The translations under genes were made by a program, and so were the position numbers. The notes under the pieces were generated by a model, which worked only from the letters and a program-made list of their open reading frames with translations, ran no database searches and was not told where the DNA came from. Below, piece after piece: positions 36,685 to 45,411 of a DNA stretch of 64,000 nt (position 1 is its first letter; each line of letters begins with the position of its first letter). The DNA comes from Nakamurella alba. GTDB lineage: Bacteria; Actinomycetota; Actinomycetes; Mycobacteriales; Nakamurellaceae. Location of the stretch: contig NZ_WLYK01000008.1 of assembly GCF_009707545.1 (NCBI RefSeq), positions 310,001 through 374,000 of the forward strand, given 5' to 3'.

Positions 36685-37380
36685 TCAGCGCAGGGAGTCG
36701 GCGGTGATCCGTCCGGTGCTGGCCTGCAGGGTCAGGTTCGCCCCGTCCACCCCGACCGTGCCGGAGGTGATGTCGATCGGCAGTGCATCCAGCGGCACGG
36801 TGAGCGAAAGATCGTCGGCCAGCGACGCCGGCAGCGGCACGTCGACCCCGGCGGCCGACACCCCGGAGGCGGACAGGGCGAGCGCGCCGTCGGTGATCGA
36901 GACACCCAGGTCGGCGGTCACCGGGACCTCGTTACCGGCGACCGACACCGAGCCGGACAGCCGCAGGTCGCCGTTCGCGGTGGACCCGAGCTGCAGGTCC
37001 GGCACCTGCAGCGCGTCGCCCAGCGCCGACACCGGCACCGTTGCGGTCAGCGTCGCGCGCTCGGCGGCGAGCCCGTCGGTGCTGCCGGCGAAGGCGTCGG
37101 ACAGCGGGTAGGTGACGTCGTACAGCTCCACCGTCGCCGCGACCGGCGCCAACGGGCCGAGCACCAGGTCGGTGGTGCTCAGGGTGATCTGCCCGTAGTC
37201 GCCCGGGAGCGCCTGCGCGAGGAAGGAGAAGCCGTGGATGTCGACGTCCGGCGCCACCTGGTTCCCGCTGCGGGTGGCGATGGCCTCGCCGGCCTTCGAC
37301 TCGGCGATCGCCCGGCCGCCGATGTCGGCACCGACCACGAGCAGCAGCAGGACGACGAGGGTGATCAGCAGGGCGCGCAC
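36685..37380 (-). CDS. lmeA: LmeA-like DUF2993 protein
   Basis: After a single N-terminal membrane segment (about residues 3-20) comes a periplasmic-type DUF2993 domain: TRSGNQVAPDVDIHGFSFLAQALPG is the diagnostic start and repeated beta-hairpins follow. In mycobacteria LmeA (Rv0817c) binds phosphatidylinositides and supports mannan elongation of lipomannan; here the role is inferred. The GTG at 37380 has CAGAAT exactly 7 nt upstream and no Shine-Dalgarno, suggesting a leaderless transcript. Its position next to the GlnR-like gene matches mycobacterial order, with a hydrolase gene inserted. Confidence 0.85.
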   Translation of the reverse strand: MRALLITLVVLLLLVVGADIGGRAIAESKAGEAIATRSGNQVAPDVDIHGFSFLAQALPGDYGQITLSTTDLVLGPLAPVAATVELYDVTYPLSDAFAGSTDGLAAERATLTATVPVSALGDALQVPDLQLGSTANGDLRLSGSVSVAGNEVPVTADLGVSITDGALALSASGVSAAGVDVPLPASLADDLSLTVPLDALPIDITSGTVGVDGANLTLQASTGRITADSLR

Positions 37381-37444
37381 GTCGCCGATTCTGACCGGTG
37401 GGACCGCCTGCCGGGGCGGACCTGCGACGGCTGTGACCGGTCCG

Positions 37445-38239
37445 TCACCCGGCCTTGACCGGAACCAGACGGATCCAGCCGAGCAGCCGGTCGATCAGGT
37501 CCGGGCTCGCGCCCGACTCCGCATGTCCCATGCCCGGCTCCAGCCACAGCTCGCCGTGCCCGGCGGCCCGGTGCAGGGCCACACCGTGCGCCGGACCGAA
37601 GTAGTGGTCGGCGGTGCCGTGGACCAGCAGCAGTGGCAGGGGTGCGATGCCGGCGACCAGCTCGAGCGGGGTGTCGGGGACGTCCGGCCACGGGTCGGAC
37701 AGCCGGACCCCCATCACCCGGCCGACGCCCGGACCCAGCGGGTGCTCCAGCAGCCAGTGCACCCGGCGCATGGCGACCGACTCCCGGATGAACCACCGGG
37801 ACGGGGCCGACACCGACACCACCGCATCCGGCAGATGCGATCCCCGCGCCCCGTGCACCAGCGCCACCGAGCCGCCCATCGAGAAGCCGAGGGTGACGAC
37901 CCGGCGGTAGCCGGCCTGCCGGGCCGCGGCGACCGCTGCGTCCAGGTCCAGGTACTCGTCCCGGCCGACCGAGGACCGGCCGCCCGACCGGCCGTGACCG
38001 CGGAAGTCCACGGCCAGCACGCCGACCCCGCCGCGGTGCAGCCGGCGCAGGATCCGCCGGGTGCCCGGCTTGCCCGTGGAGTGCGTGAAACCGTGCCCGA
38101 CGACCACCGCCAGCGCCCGGTCCGCGGCCGGCAGGTGCACCCCGGCCAGGGCGACTCCGTCCGTGGTGACCAGCCGCAACGGCTCGGCCGACGGGGGGAG
38201 TGCGGCCCGTCCGGACCGGCCGCGGGATGACGCGCTCAT
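37445..38239 (-). CDS. alpha/beta-hydrolase, lysophospholipase-like
   Basis: This 264-residue hydrolase has GHGFTHSTGKPG near the oxyanion site, VDFRGHGRSGG, the nucleophile elbow LGFSMGGSVALVHG (Ser near residue 120), the acidic turn VHGTADHYFG and a late GMGHAES histidine. The triad is complete. Substrate is unknown; similar proteins are serine aminopeptidase or lipase-like. ATG at 38239 has an AGGGGTC stretch 12 nt upstream. It is divergent from the GlnR-like regulator. Confidence 0.8.
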   Translation of the reverse strand: MSASSRGRSGRAALPPSAEPLRLVTTDGVALAGVHLPAADRALAVVVGHGFTHSTGKPGTRRILRRLHRGGVGVLAVDFRGHGRSGGRSSVGRDEYLDLDAAVAAARQAGYRRVVTLGFSMGGSVALVHGARGSHLPDAVVSVSAPSRWFIRESVAMRRVHWLLEHPLGPGVGRVMGVRLSDPWPDVPDTPLELVAGIAPLPLLLVHGTADHYFGPAHGVALHRAAGHGELWLEPGMGHAESGASPDLIDRLLGWIRLVPVKAG

Positions 38240-38422
38240 GTCATGAGTGTGACCCCTGGACGACCATGACCTGCACAGGTGGTCGGGGGTGTGACGCCGG
38301 GTGATCGACCGGCGATGCCGGATTGTCCAGGTCGGGCGGTTAGTATCCCCCCGTACCGGGACCGCTCCGGACGGGTGGAAACCCCGCCGAGGCGATCCCC
38401 GACAACCGGTGGGAGGTGTCGC

Positions 38423-39115
38423 ATGGACCTGTTGCTGCTCACCGCCGACCCGCAACCCGCCGGCGTTCTGCCCGCGGTCGATCTGCTGCCGATCAAGGTG
38501 CGCGCCGCCGCACCCGAGGCGGCCTCCCTGGTCACCTCCGGCCCGTACGACCTGGTGCTGCTCGACGCCCGGCACGATCTCGCCGCCGCCCGCACGCTCT
38601 GCCGGTTGCTCGGCTCGGACGGGCTCGCGGTCTCCATCCTGGCCATCGTCACCGAGGGCGGCATGGTCGCCATCGGCCCCGAGTGGGGGGTCGCCGACGT
38701 GGTGCTGGCCAGCGCCGGCCCGGCCGAGGTGCACGCCCGGCTGCGGCTGCTCGCCGCCCGCACCTCCTCCTCGGCCAACTCCGGGATGATCAGCCTCGGT
38801 GAGCTGACCATCGAGGAGGACACCTACACCGCCCGGCTGCGCGGCCGGCCACTCGAGCTCACCTACAAGGAGTTCGAGCTGCTCAAGTTCCTCGCGCAGC
38901 ACCCGGGCCGGGTGTTCACCCGGGAGCAGCTGGTCACCGAGGTCTGGGGCTACGACTTCTTCGGCGGCACCCGCACCGTCGACGTGCACGTGCGGCGGCT
39001 GCGCGCCAAGCTCGGCCCCGAGCACGAGGCGCTCATCGGCACCGTCCGCAACGTCGGCTACAAGATGGTCCCGCCGTCCCGGGCCGGCTCGGCCGCGGGC
39101 GGCGCCGGGGCGTGA
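38423..39115 (+). CDS. glnR: GlnR-like OmpR-family transcriptional regulator
   Basis: The 230-residue product has a degenerate receiver domain (LVLLDARHDL in place of the usual acidic cluster) and a C-terminal OmpR winged helix: LTYKEFELLKFLAQHPGRVFTREQLVTEVWGYDFFGGTRTVDVHVRRLRAKLG. The weak phosphorylation pocket and genome place next to mshD are those of GlnR (Rv0818), the global nitrogen regulator of actinomycetes, an orphan regulator without a kinase. ATG follows GGGAGG. A TAGTAT -10 candidate lies at 38341-38346, giving a leader of about 70 nt. Confidence 0.85.
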   Translation: MDLLLLTADPQPAGVLPAVDLLPIKVRAAAPEAASLVTSGPYDLVLLDARHDLAAARTLCRLLGSDGLAVSILAIVTEGGMVAIGPEWGVADVVLASAGPAEVHARLRLLAARTSSSANSGMISLGELTIEEDTYTARLRGRPLELTYKEFELLKFLAQHPGRVFTREQLVTEVWGYDFFGGTRTVDVHVRRLRAKLGPEHEALIGTVRNVGYKMVPPSRAGSAAGGAGA

Positions 39116-39987
39116 ACGCGCCTGACGACTGGTCCGACGGGCTGTCGGACCACGCCGCGACCCAGGTCCGTGCGCTGGTGGCCGACGCGGCTGCGGTCGA
39201 CGGGGTCGCGGCCCTCGGCGGGCATGTGCTGGAGGCGCTGCCGCACGGCCGCTTCCTGACGATCACCGCCGGCGGCGGACTCTCCGCGGTCGCGGTGGTG
39301 CAGCCCGGCGACCCCGCGGAACTGGTGGTCGCACCGGAGCGCCGGGGCCAGGGCCTCGGACGGCGGCTGGCCGCGGCGGCGATCGCGGAGGCCGGTGGGG
39401 TGTGGGCGCACGGTGACCTGCCCGCGGCGCAGGCGGTGGCCACCGCACTCGGTCTGGTCCGCACCCGCGAACTGCTGCAGATGCGGCGGCCGCTCGCCGG
39501 GTCGACAGCGCTGCCGCTGACCCTGCCCGAGGGCATCACCCTGCGGACCTTCGAGCCGGGCCGGGACGAGGACGCCTTCCTCGCCGTCAACGGTCGCGCC
39601 TTCGCCTGGCACCCGGAGCAGGGCCGGCTGGACCGCGCCGGGCTGGCCGGCGAGATGGCCCAGGACTGGTTCGACCCGGCCGGCTTCTTCCTCGCCGAGA
39701 AGGCCGGGACCGTCGTCGGTTTCCACTGGACCAAGGTGCATCCGGCGGAGGCCGGCACGCCGGCGGCCGGCGAGGTGTACGTCATCGGCGTGGACCCGGA
39801 GTCCGGTGTGCGCGGCCTGGGGCGCCCGTTGACCCTGGCCGGCCTGCGGCACCTCGAGGGCCATGGCCTGCAGGACGTGTTGCTCTACGTCGAGGGCGAC
39901 AACGTCCCGGCCCGGAAGCTCTACGACGCACTGGATTTCACCGTCTCCCGCAGCGACGTGGTGTACCGGCCGATCACCCAGGACTGA
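39112..39987 (+). CDS. mshD: mycothiol synthase MshD
   Basis: MshD acetylates Cys-GlcN-inositol with acetyl-CoA in the last step of mycothiol synthesis. Two GNAT domains are seen: one near residues 35-125 with the AcCoA loop PERRGQGLGRRL, and one near 145-290 with VIGVDPESGVRGLGRPLTLAGL and LYVEGDNVPARKLYDALDF. The length (291) is slightly short but complete. The GTG overlaps the glnR stop (GTGA). Its presence shows the organism makes mycothiol. Confidence 0.93.
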   Translation: MNAPDDWSDGLSDHAATQVRALVADAAAVDGVAALGGHVLEALPHGRFLTITAGGGLSAVAVVQPGDPAELVVAPERRGQGLGRRLAAAAIAEAGGVWAHGDLPAAQAVATALGLVRTRELLQMRRPLAGSTALPLTLPEGITLRTFEPGRDEDAFLAVNGRAFAWHPEQGRLDRAGLAGEMAQDWFDPAGFFLAEKAGTVVGFHWTKVHPAEAGTPAAGEVYVIGVDPESGVRGLGRPLTLAGLRHLEGHGLQDVLLYVEGDNVPARKLYDALDFTVSRSDVVYRPITQD

Positions 39988-40690
39988 CGAAGGCGCGGAA
40001 CCGGGTGGTCCGGCGCAGCCGGAACCCGATCGAGGTGTACAGCCGGATCGCAGTGGTGTTGGCCGCCGAGGTGTGCAGGAAGGCACGCTCGCCGCGCCCG
40101 GCGATGCCGAAGGCCACGGCACGGACCAGTCGGGTGGCCAGGCCCTGCCCACGCACCTCGGGAGCCGTGCACACGGCGCTGATCTCGGTCCAGCCCGGCG
40201 GGTGCAGTCGTTCCCCGGCCATCGCCACCAGCACCCCGTCGCGACGAATGCCGAGATAGGTCCCCAGCTCGACGGTGCGGACCCGGAACGGGCCCGGCTG
40301 CGTGCGGGCGACCAGGTCCAGCATCTCCGGGACGTCGGCAGCGCCCAACCGCACCGCCTCGGCGTCCGGCTCCGTGACCAGCTCGACGTCGACCAACTGC
40401 ACACCCGGGACCGCGAACGTCTCCCGCCATCCGGCCGGTGCCGTGAACTCGCCGGACACCGACACCTCCGCACCCGGGCCGACCAGCCGGCGCAGATCGG
40501 CCCAGTGCGCCGGGTCCGAGATGTCCTGCACCGCAGCGAATCCGGCGACGTCCGGGTGGTACCGCGCGGCGTGGCCGAGCCGCTGGGCGAAGGCCGCGTG
40601 CGGTCCGGTGAGGGCGGCCCAGGCCGGGTTGTCCAGGACCGGGGCGCCCAGGGTCGGATCCGCCAGGACGGTGGGGTCTGCCGCGGACAT
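39974..40690 (-). CDS. GNAT-family N-acetyltransferase
   Basis: The C-terminal half is a GNAT fold of the FR47 type with SAVCTAPEVRGQGLATRLVRAVAFGI and a late AANTTAIRLYTSIGFRLRR motif that binds acetyl-CoA. The N-terminal 110 residues form a second, degenerate domain. ATG at 40690 follows GAAGGATC. It converges on mshD with a 14-nt overlap. Its promoter region contains a perfect 24-bp inverted repeat. Acceptor unknown. Confidence 0.85.
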   Translation of the reverse strand: MSAADPTVLADPTLGAPVLDNPAWAALTGPHAAFAQRLGHAARYHPDVAGFAAVQDISDPAHWADLRRLVGPGAEVSVSGEFTAPAGWRETFAVPGVQLVDVELVTEPDAEAVRLGAADVPEMLDLVARTQPGPFRVRTVELGTYLGIRRDGVLVAMAGERLHPPGWTEISAVCTAPEVRGQGLATRLVRAVAFGIAGRGERAFLHTSAANTTAIRLYTSIGFRLRRTTRFRAFVSPG

Positions 40691-40781
40691 GGGAGATCCT
40701 TCTGTGACGGTCGGCGAGAGGGGCGATGAAGGACGGTCTCTCGTAGGTCCTCGGACCGTACACCTCGCTCTCCGGCGACCT

Positions 40782-40805
40782 GTCCGGTGAATCGGTTCAC
40801 CGGAC
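40782..40805. promoter_or_regulatory. perfect 24-bp inverted repeat between GNAT gene and SAM-IV leader
   Basis: GTCCGGTGAA (40782-40791) and TTCACCGGAC (40796-40805) are perfect inverted arms around TCGG. No gene ends here, so a terminator is unlikely. It lies 21 nt upstream of a TACGGT hexamer (minus strand, 40760-40755) that could serve the GNAT gene and 51 nt upstream of the -35 of the riboswitch transcript. Confidence 0.5.
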
Positions 40806-40856
40806 CGTCGGTGGGTCCGGTCCCGAGAAGTGCTGATCTGCAGCGGTTCCGGTGAC

Positions 40857-40885
40857 TTGACCCGGACCCGGATGCGGGTTAGGTT
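40857..40885 (+). promoter_or_regulatory. sigma-70-type promoter of the SAM-IV/ABC operon
   Basis: TTGACC (40857-40862), a 17-nt spacer and TAGGTT (40880-40885) form a near-consensus actinobacterial promoter. Seven bases further is A40892, the first base of the riboswitch P1 helix, so the transcript would begin exactly with the aptamer. Confidence 0.7.
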
Positions 40886-40891
40886 CAGCGC

Positions 40892-41000
40892 AGGTCATGA
40901 GTTCCAGCACCAAGCTCCGGCTCGCTGGACGGCAACCCTCCACCACGGTGGGGTGCTCCGGATGAGGACCTGGCCGGCCCGTTCGGGCCCGGCAAGCGTG
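40892..41000 (+). ncRNA. SAM-IV-type riboswitch
   Basis: AGGTC (40892-40896) pairs with GACCT (40967-40971) as P1. Between them lie ATGAG, CCAGC, a CCGGCTCGCTGG arm, ACGGCAACC and GGTGGGGTGCTCCGG in the order of the SAM-I/SAM-IV core. A following GGCCC-GTTC-GGGCC hairpin and GGCAAGCG match the extra 3' element that distinguishes SAM-IV, a class found mainly in Actinomycetales before sulfur and methionine genes. It would turn the downstream transporter operon off when S-adenosylmethionine is abundant. The exact 3' limit is approximate. Confidence 0.85.
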
Positions 41001-41042
41001 GATGCGCCGTGCGGCGTTTCCCCTGGTGGTGAGGACGGCGAC

Positions 41043-41147
41043 GTGAACGGGACCAGCCGCGGACGGATCGGCCTGCTGCCGGCCGTGCCCGCCGTGCTGC
41101 GCCGGCACATCGACCTGCACCGCACCTGCAGCGCACTCTGTCGCTGA
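41043..41147 (+). CDS. 34-residue cysteine-containing regulatory leader peptide before the ABC operon
   Basis: The peptide starts VNGTSRGRIGLLPAV and ends LRRHIDLHRTCSALCR. Its RR-x2-DL-x-R-x2-SALC core is the same as that of the leader before cysA in this window, and three of the last seven codons region include two Cys codons close to the stop. It lies 43 nt after the riboswitch and 133 nt before the permease start, leaving space for attenuating structures. GTG follows a GAGG-containing stretch. By analogy it would sense cysteine supply. Confidence 0.75.
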   Translation: MNGTSRGRIGLLPAVPAVLRRHIDLHRTCSALCR

Positions 41148-41280
41148 TCCACCCCGCACCTTCGGCGTGAATCCGCGCCGGTGAATGCCTCGTCCGTCGC
41201 CGACATCCCCTGTCCCGTCGACCGTTCCGGCCTGCCCGACGGCCGACGACTGCCCGAACCCCTTCCTCGGAGTGTGCCCT

Positions 41281-42246
41281 GTGAGTGCCCCGACCCATCC
41301 ATCGCCGCCCGGTGCCGCCGTGACACCGGCCGACCCCGGACTGACATCCCTTGCCCGGCAACGGGTGATCCCGCTGCGGCACCCGATCCGCTGGATCGTC
41401 ACGGCCGCAGTTGTCGTGGTGTTCGCGCAGGTCGTGCACGGCCTGGTCACCAACCCGTTCTACTCCTGGGACCGGTTCGGCTACTGGTTCCTGCGTCCGG
41501 TGATCCTCGATGGACTGCTGCGCACCCTCGAGATCACCTTCTATTCCGCCGTTCTGAGTCTGCTGCTCGGCATCCTGCTGGCCCTCGCGCGGCTGTCGGA
41601 GATCCCGTTGCTGCGCGCGCTGAGCTGGGCGTACGTCTGGTTCTTCCGGTCGGTGCCGCTGATGGTGGTGCTGCTGTTCGTCTACAACTTCAGCGCGCTG
41701 TACACCCACCTCGGTATCGGCGTGCCCTTCGGCCCGGTGTTCGCCTCGATCGGGATCAACGATCTGCTGCCGGTCACGGTCATGGCGGTGATCGCGCTCA
41801 GCCTGAACGAGTCCGCCTTCGCCGCCGAGGTGGTGCGGTCGGGCATCCTCTCCGTCGACCAGGGCCAGAGCGAAGCCGCTGCGGCACTGGGCATCCCGAG
41901 GTCACGGCAGTTCCGCCGGATCGTGCTGCCGCAGGCGCTGCGCTCCATCGTGCCGTCGTACGTGAACCTGCTGATCGGGTTGATCAAGGGGACGTCGCTG
42001 ATCTTCTACGTCTCCGTGCTCGACCTCTTCGGGCAGGTGCAGTCGATGAGCAGCACCTACCCGACCGACATCATCCCGCTGCTGCTGGTGGCCAGCGTCT
42101 GGTACCTGATTCTCACCAGCGCGGTCTCGGTCGTGCAGTTCCACGTGGAGCGCCACTACAGCAAGGGTGCGCTCCGCACCCTGCCGCCGACCCCGCTGCA
42201 GAAGCTGCGATCGGCGCTGCGCCGCACTCTCGGAGGCCAGGCATGA
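41281..42246 (+). CDS. amino-acid-type ABC transporter permease
   Basis: This 321-residue membrane protein of the HisM/GlnP type has about six helices after a cytosolic N-terminus; the [22 protein letters not shown] entry helix and the EAA loop [24 protein letters not shown] are diagnostic of polar amino acid permeases. GTG at 41281 has GGAG 9 nt upstream; the longer frame would enter the leader region. Its stop overlaps the ATPase start. In this context it probably imports a sulfur amino acid such as cystine or methionine, or a related thioether. Confidence 0.9.
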   Translation: MSAPTHPSPPGAAVTPADPGLTSLARQRVIPLRHPIRWIVTAAVVVVFAQVVHGLVTNPFYSWDRFGYWFLRPVILDGLLRTLEITFYSAVLSLLLGILLALARLSEIPLLRALSWAYVWFFRSVPLMVVLLFVYNFSALYTHLGIGVPFGPVFASIGINDLLPVTVMAVIALSLNESAFAAEVVRSGILSVDQGQSEAAAALGIPRSRQFRRIVLPQALRSIVPSYVNLLIGLIKGTSLIFYVSVLDLFGQVQSMSSTYPTDIIPLLLVASVWYLILTSAVSVVQFHVERHYSKGALRTLPPTPLQKLRSALRRTLGGQA

Positions 42247-43019
42247 GCGCCACCCCGGAGGCGCCGGCCGTCGAGATCATCGGCGCACACAAGGCATTCG
42301 GCACGCACCAGGTACTGCGCGGCATCGACCTGCAGATCCGCCGCGGGACCGTCACCGTGGTGATCGGACCGTCCGGCTCCGGCAAGTCCACGCTGCTGCG
42401 CACCGTCAACCACCTGGAGCGGCCGGACAGCGGTGTGGTGCTGGTCGACGGCGAGCCCATCGGTGTGCGCCGGCACGGCGACCGGCTGAAGGAACTGCCG
42501 GAGCGGGCGATCCTGCGGCAACGGGCCCGGATCGGGTTCGTGTTCCAGCACTTCAACCTCTTCCCGCACCTGACGGTACTGGAGAACGTCGTCGAGGCGC
42601 CGATCGCGCTGCGGCGCACCACCCCCACGCAGGCACGTGCACTCGCCCGCACCCTGCTGGAACGGGTCGGTCTGGCGGAGAAGGCCGATGCCTACCCGCG
42701 TCAACTGTCCGGCGGCCAGCAGCAACGGGTGGCAATCGCCCGGGCGCTGGCGCTGGAGCCGTCGGTCCTCCTGTTCGACGAGCCCACCTCAGCGCTCGAT
42801 CCCGAACTGGTGGGCGAGGTGCTCGCCGTCATCAAGGATCTCGCCGCCACCGGTACCACCCTGGTCGTCGTCACCCACGAGATCGGCTTCGCCCGTGAGG
42901 TCGCCGACCGGGTGATCTTCATGGACGAGGGGGCGGTGGTCGAGGACGGCACCCCCGCGGCCGTCCTGGACCACCCCTCCCACCCCCGGACCAGGGACTT
43001 CCTGTCCCGCGTCCTGTAG
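42243..43019 (+). CDS. amino-acid-type ABC transporter ATP-binding protein
   Basis: The 258-residue ATPase has Walker [12 protein letters not shown] near residue 45, the Q loop [14 protein letters not shown], signature [15 protein letters not shown], Walker [15 protein letters not shown] and the switch THEIGF. These are the standard features of GlnQ/ArtP-like importers. The start ATGA overlaps the permease stop, so both are made together. Its stop is followed by 78 nt that include GAGGAG before the binding-protein gene. Confidence 0.95.
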   Translation: MSATPEAPAVEIIGAHKAFGTHQVLRGIDLQIRRGTVTVVIGPSGSGKSTLLRTVNHLERPDSGVVLVDGEPIGVRRHGDRLKELPERAILRQRARIGFVFQHFNLFPHLTVLENVVEAPIALRRTTPTQARALARTLLERVGLAEKADAYPRQLSGGQQQRVAIARALALEPSVLLFDEPTSALDPELVGEVLAVIKDLAATGTTLVVVTHEIGFAREVADRVIFMDEGAVVEDGTPAAVLDHPSHPRTRDFLSRVL

Positions 43020-43097
43020 TCCCGCACGTCACATCCATTCCGCAGCACCCACCCAGAGGCCCGGCACGACGCCGGCCCGGACACGAGGAGCACCAGC

Positions 43098-44135
43098 ATG
43101 TCCCGCGCAGTACCACGCACCATCCGGAGATCCCTCGCCCTCGGACTCGGTACCCTGCTGCTCGCCGGGACCGCGGCGTGCGGCTCGACCGCGGCGGCCG
43201 ACCCGGCGGCAGGTTCCGCCACCGCGACCGCCGCGCCCGGCAGCACGGCGGTGGTGGTCGGCGCAGTGTCCAACGGCGCGGCCACCGAGACCAGCATCGA
43301 CGTCCCGACCGTCGCCGGGATCCGTGACCAGCTGCCGGCCGCGGTCAAGGAGCGCGGCACCCTGGTGATCGGGCTCGGTGCGCTGCCGGCCGGCTTCCCA
43401 CCGCTGGCCTACGTCGGCGACGATCAGCAGACCCTGACCGGCGCCGAACCCGACCTGGGCCGACTGGTGGCCGCAGTGCTCGGGCTGACCCCGGACATCA
43501 GGAACTCGACGTGGGAGAACCTGTTCGTCGGGATCGACAGCGGGCGCACCGATATCGGCTTCTCCAACATCACCGACACCGAGGAACGCAAGGAGAAGTA
43601 CGACTTCGCCTCCTACCGGAAGGACAACCTGGCGTTCCTCACCCTGGCGTCCAACGCCTGGGAGTTCGGCGACGACCCGGCCAACCTGGCCGGGCAGCGG
43701 GTCGCTGTGGGTCAGGGCACCAACCAGGAGCGGATCCTGCTGGCCTGGCAGAAGAAGCTCCAGGGAGAAGGGAAGAATTTCGATGTCGTCTACTTCCCGG
43801 ACCTGAACTCGACGCTGCTGGCGCTGAAGGCCGGCAACCTGGACCTGTACTTCGGGCCCAACCCGGCCTCGGCCTACCAGGTGCGGCTCGCGGAGTCGAC
43901 GGCCACGCAGTACAAGCTCGCCGGGCAGTACTCCGGCGCCGGCGAGACCCTGCAGGGCCTGATCGCCGCGACCAGCAAGAAGGGATCCGGGCTGAACGAG
44001 CCGGTGGCCGCCGCGATCAACTACCTGATCGAGAACGGCCAGTACGAGAAGTGGCTGGCCGCCTACAACCTCGCCGGCGAAGCGGTGCCGTCCTCGGAGA
44101 TCAACCCGCCGGGGTTGCCGAAGAGCGACACCTGA
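43098..44135 (+). CDS. family 3 substrate-binding lipoprotein of the ABC importer
   Basis: A lipoprotein signal ends in LLAGTAAC with Cys at residue 28. After a Thr/Ala-rich spacer the SBP family 3 fold begins near residue 90: GTLVIGLGALPAGFPPLAYVGDD, AEPDLGRLVAAVLGL, WENLFVGIDSGRTDIGFSNITDTEERKEKYDFASY and GQRVAVGQGTNQE. The pattern is that of polar amino acid and opine binding proteins; the ligand is not readable, but the SAM/Cys regulatory leader argues for a sulfur compound. A strong hairpin follows the stop. Confidence 0.9.
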   Translation: MSRAVPRTIRRSLALGLGTLLLAGTAACGSTAAADPAAGSATATAAPGSTAVVVGAVSNGAATETSIDVPTVAGIRDQLPAAVKERGTLVIGLGALPAGFPPLAYVGDDQQTLTGAEPDLGRLVAAVLGLTPDIRNSTWENLFVGIDSGRTDIGFSNITDTEERKEKYDFASYRKDNLAFLTLASNAWEFGDDPANLAGQRVAVGQGTNQERILLAWQKKLQGEGKNFDVVYFPDLNSTLLALKAGNLDLYFGPNPASAYQVRLAESTATQYKLAGQYSGAGETLQGLIAATSKKGSGLNEPVAAAINYLIENGQYEKWLAAYNLAGEAVPSSEINPPGLPKSDT

Positions 44136-44141
44136 TGCGGA

Positions 44142-44176
44142 CCTGCCGGGCGGGGCGCACAGCCCCGCCCGGCAGG
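44142..44176 (+). terminator. intraoperonic hairpin after the binding-protein gene
   Basis: Positions 44142-44156 pair perfectly with 44162-44176 (15 bp, loop GCACA), 6 nt after the binding-protein stop. No T run follows, so it more likely protects the 3' end of the upstream message or partly ends transcription, giving excess binding protein over the downstream enzymes. Confidence 0.65.
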
Positions 44177-44219
44177 ATGACCAGGAGCAGGCACACCAGC
44201 AGGACCAGAGGGAGCAGTG

Positions 44220-45332
44220 ATGACGGAGCAGCGTTCGGTGGTGGTGATCGGTGGCGGCCTGGCCGGGGCCTCGTCGGCCTGGCGGCTGGCTGCCCGCGGG
44301 CACCGGGTGACCCTGGTCGAGCAGTTCGAACCCGGGCACGACCGGGGCGCCTCGCACGGGACCTCCCGGATCTTCCGGCACGCCTACGAGGACCGGCGCT
44401 ACGTCGACCTCGCGGCCCGGGCCGGGCGTGGCTGGGCGCGGTTGGAACGGCTCACCGGACGGCACGTGTACGACCGCACCGGGGCCGTGGACCACGGTGA
44501 CCCGGTCACCGTGCAGCGACTGGCCGGTGTGCTCGGTGCGGCGGGCCTGGAGTTCGAGATCCTGTCGCCGGGGGCGGCGCAGCGCCGGTGGCCGGGGCTG
44601 CGGTTCGACACCGTGGCGGTGCACCACCCGTCCGCCGGGCGGCTGCTGGCCGACGAGGCCATCGCCGGGCTGTGGCAGGCGGCCGGACAGGCGGGCGCGG
44701 TACTGCGCACCGGCACGAAGGTGCAGGCGGTCCGCACCCCGCGCGGCCGGGCGGAGGTGGTACTGGGTGACGAGGTGCTGATCGCGGACCAGGTGGTGAT
44801 CGCCGCCGGCGCCTGGACCCCGGCACTGGCCGATGGCCTGCTGGACCTGCCGCGGGTGCGGACCACCCAGGAGCAGCCGCTGCACTTCCCGACGGAGCTG
44901 CCGCTCGACGTCTGGCCGTCGTTCATCCATCACTCCGGCGCGGGTCTCGACATCCCCGGTGGCATCTACGGTCTCGCCTCCGCCGAGGGCGTCAAGGCCG
45001 GCGAGCACGGCACCGGGCCGGAGGTCGACCCCGACCACCGCCCGGACACCCGGCCGGCCGGCGTCGAGCGGGTGCAGGCCTACGCCCGGGAGTGGCTGCC
45101 GGGCGTCGATGCCGAGCGGCCGTCCGCGGTCAGCTGCCTGTACACGACGACCCCGGACCACCACTTCCTGATCGACCGGGTCGGCCCGGTCACGGTCGCG
45201 GCCGGGTTCTCCGGTCACGGGTTCAAGTTCGGCCCGGCCATCGGCGACCTGGTGGTGGACCTGGTCGAGGACCGGCGTGCGGTCACCGGCCTGTTCGCCC
45301 TGGACCGTCGGCGCACCGCGGCGGCGGGATGA
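44220..45332 (+). CDS. FAD-dependent amine oxidase of the sarcosine/N-methyltryptophan oxidase type
   Basis: The protein starts with the dinucleotide-binding GGGLAGASSAWRLAARGH. SHGTSRIFRHAYEDRRYV near residue 45 and CLYTTTPDHHFLID near residue 305 match monomeric sarcosine oxidase, where the Cys of the second motif holds FAD covalently; AAGFSGHGFKFGPAIGDL completes the signature. Such enzymes oxidise N-methyl or cyclic secondary amino acids with oxygen, giving peroxide. The ATG at 44220 has GAGGGAG upstream; GTG at 44217 is an alternative. Its place in a SAM/Cys-regulated operon suggests a sulfur-containing or N-methylated substrate. Confidence 0.88.
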   Translation: MTEQRSVVVIGGGLAGASSAWRLAARGHRVTLVEQFEPGHDRGASHGTSRIFRHAYEDRRYVDLAARAGRGWARLERLTGRHVYDRTGAVDHGDPVTVQRLAGVLGAAGLEFEILSPGAAQRRWPGLRFDTVAVHHPSAGRLLADEAIAGLWQAAGQAGAVLRTGTKVQAVRTPRGRAEVVLGDEVLIADQVVIAAGAWTPALADGLLDLPRVRTTQEQPLHFPTELPLDVWPSFIHHSGAGLDIPGGIYGLASAEGVKAGEHGTGPEVDPDHRPDTRPAGVERVQAYAREWLPGVDAERPSAVSCLYTTTPDHHFLIDRVGPVTVAAGFSGHGFKFGPAIGDLVVDLVEDRRAVTGLFALDRRRTAAAG

Positions 45333-45411
45333 GCCGGCCCGACTGGCACGATCGCATCAGCGGCACAACAACCAGCAGCGCCCGGAGGGGCGGAACGGCG
45401 GAGGTGGAGTG

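Noticed and set aside
34129-37458. 1109-residue plus-strand open frame across the RCC1 and lmeA genes
   Set aside because: It lies opposite two genes with clear domains and signal peptides and has shadow-frame composition.
38341-38422. GlnR leader as a riboswitch
   Set aside because: A few short stems are possible in 38347-38422 but no known aptamer core could be matched.
41005-41016. CGCC-GTGC-GGCG with following TTT as the terminator of the SAM-IV switch
   Set aside because: The stem is only 4 bp; too weak to claim as an expression platform.
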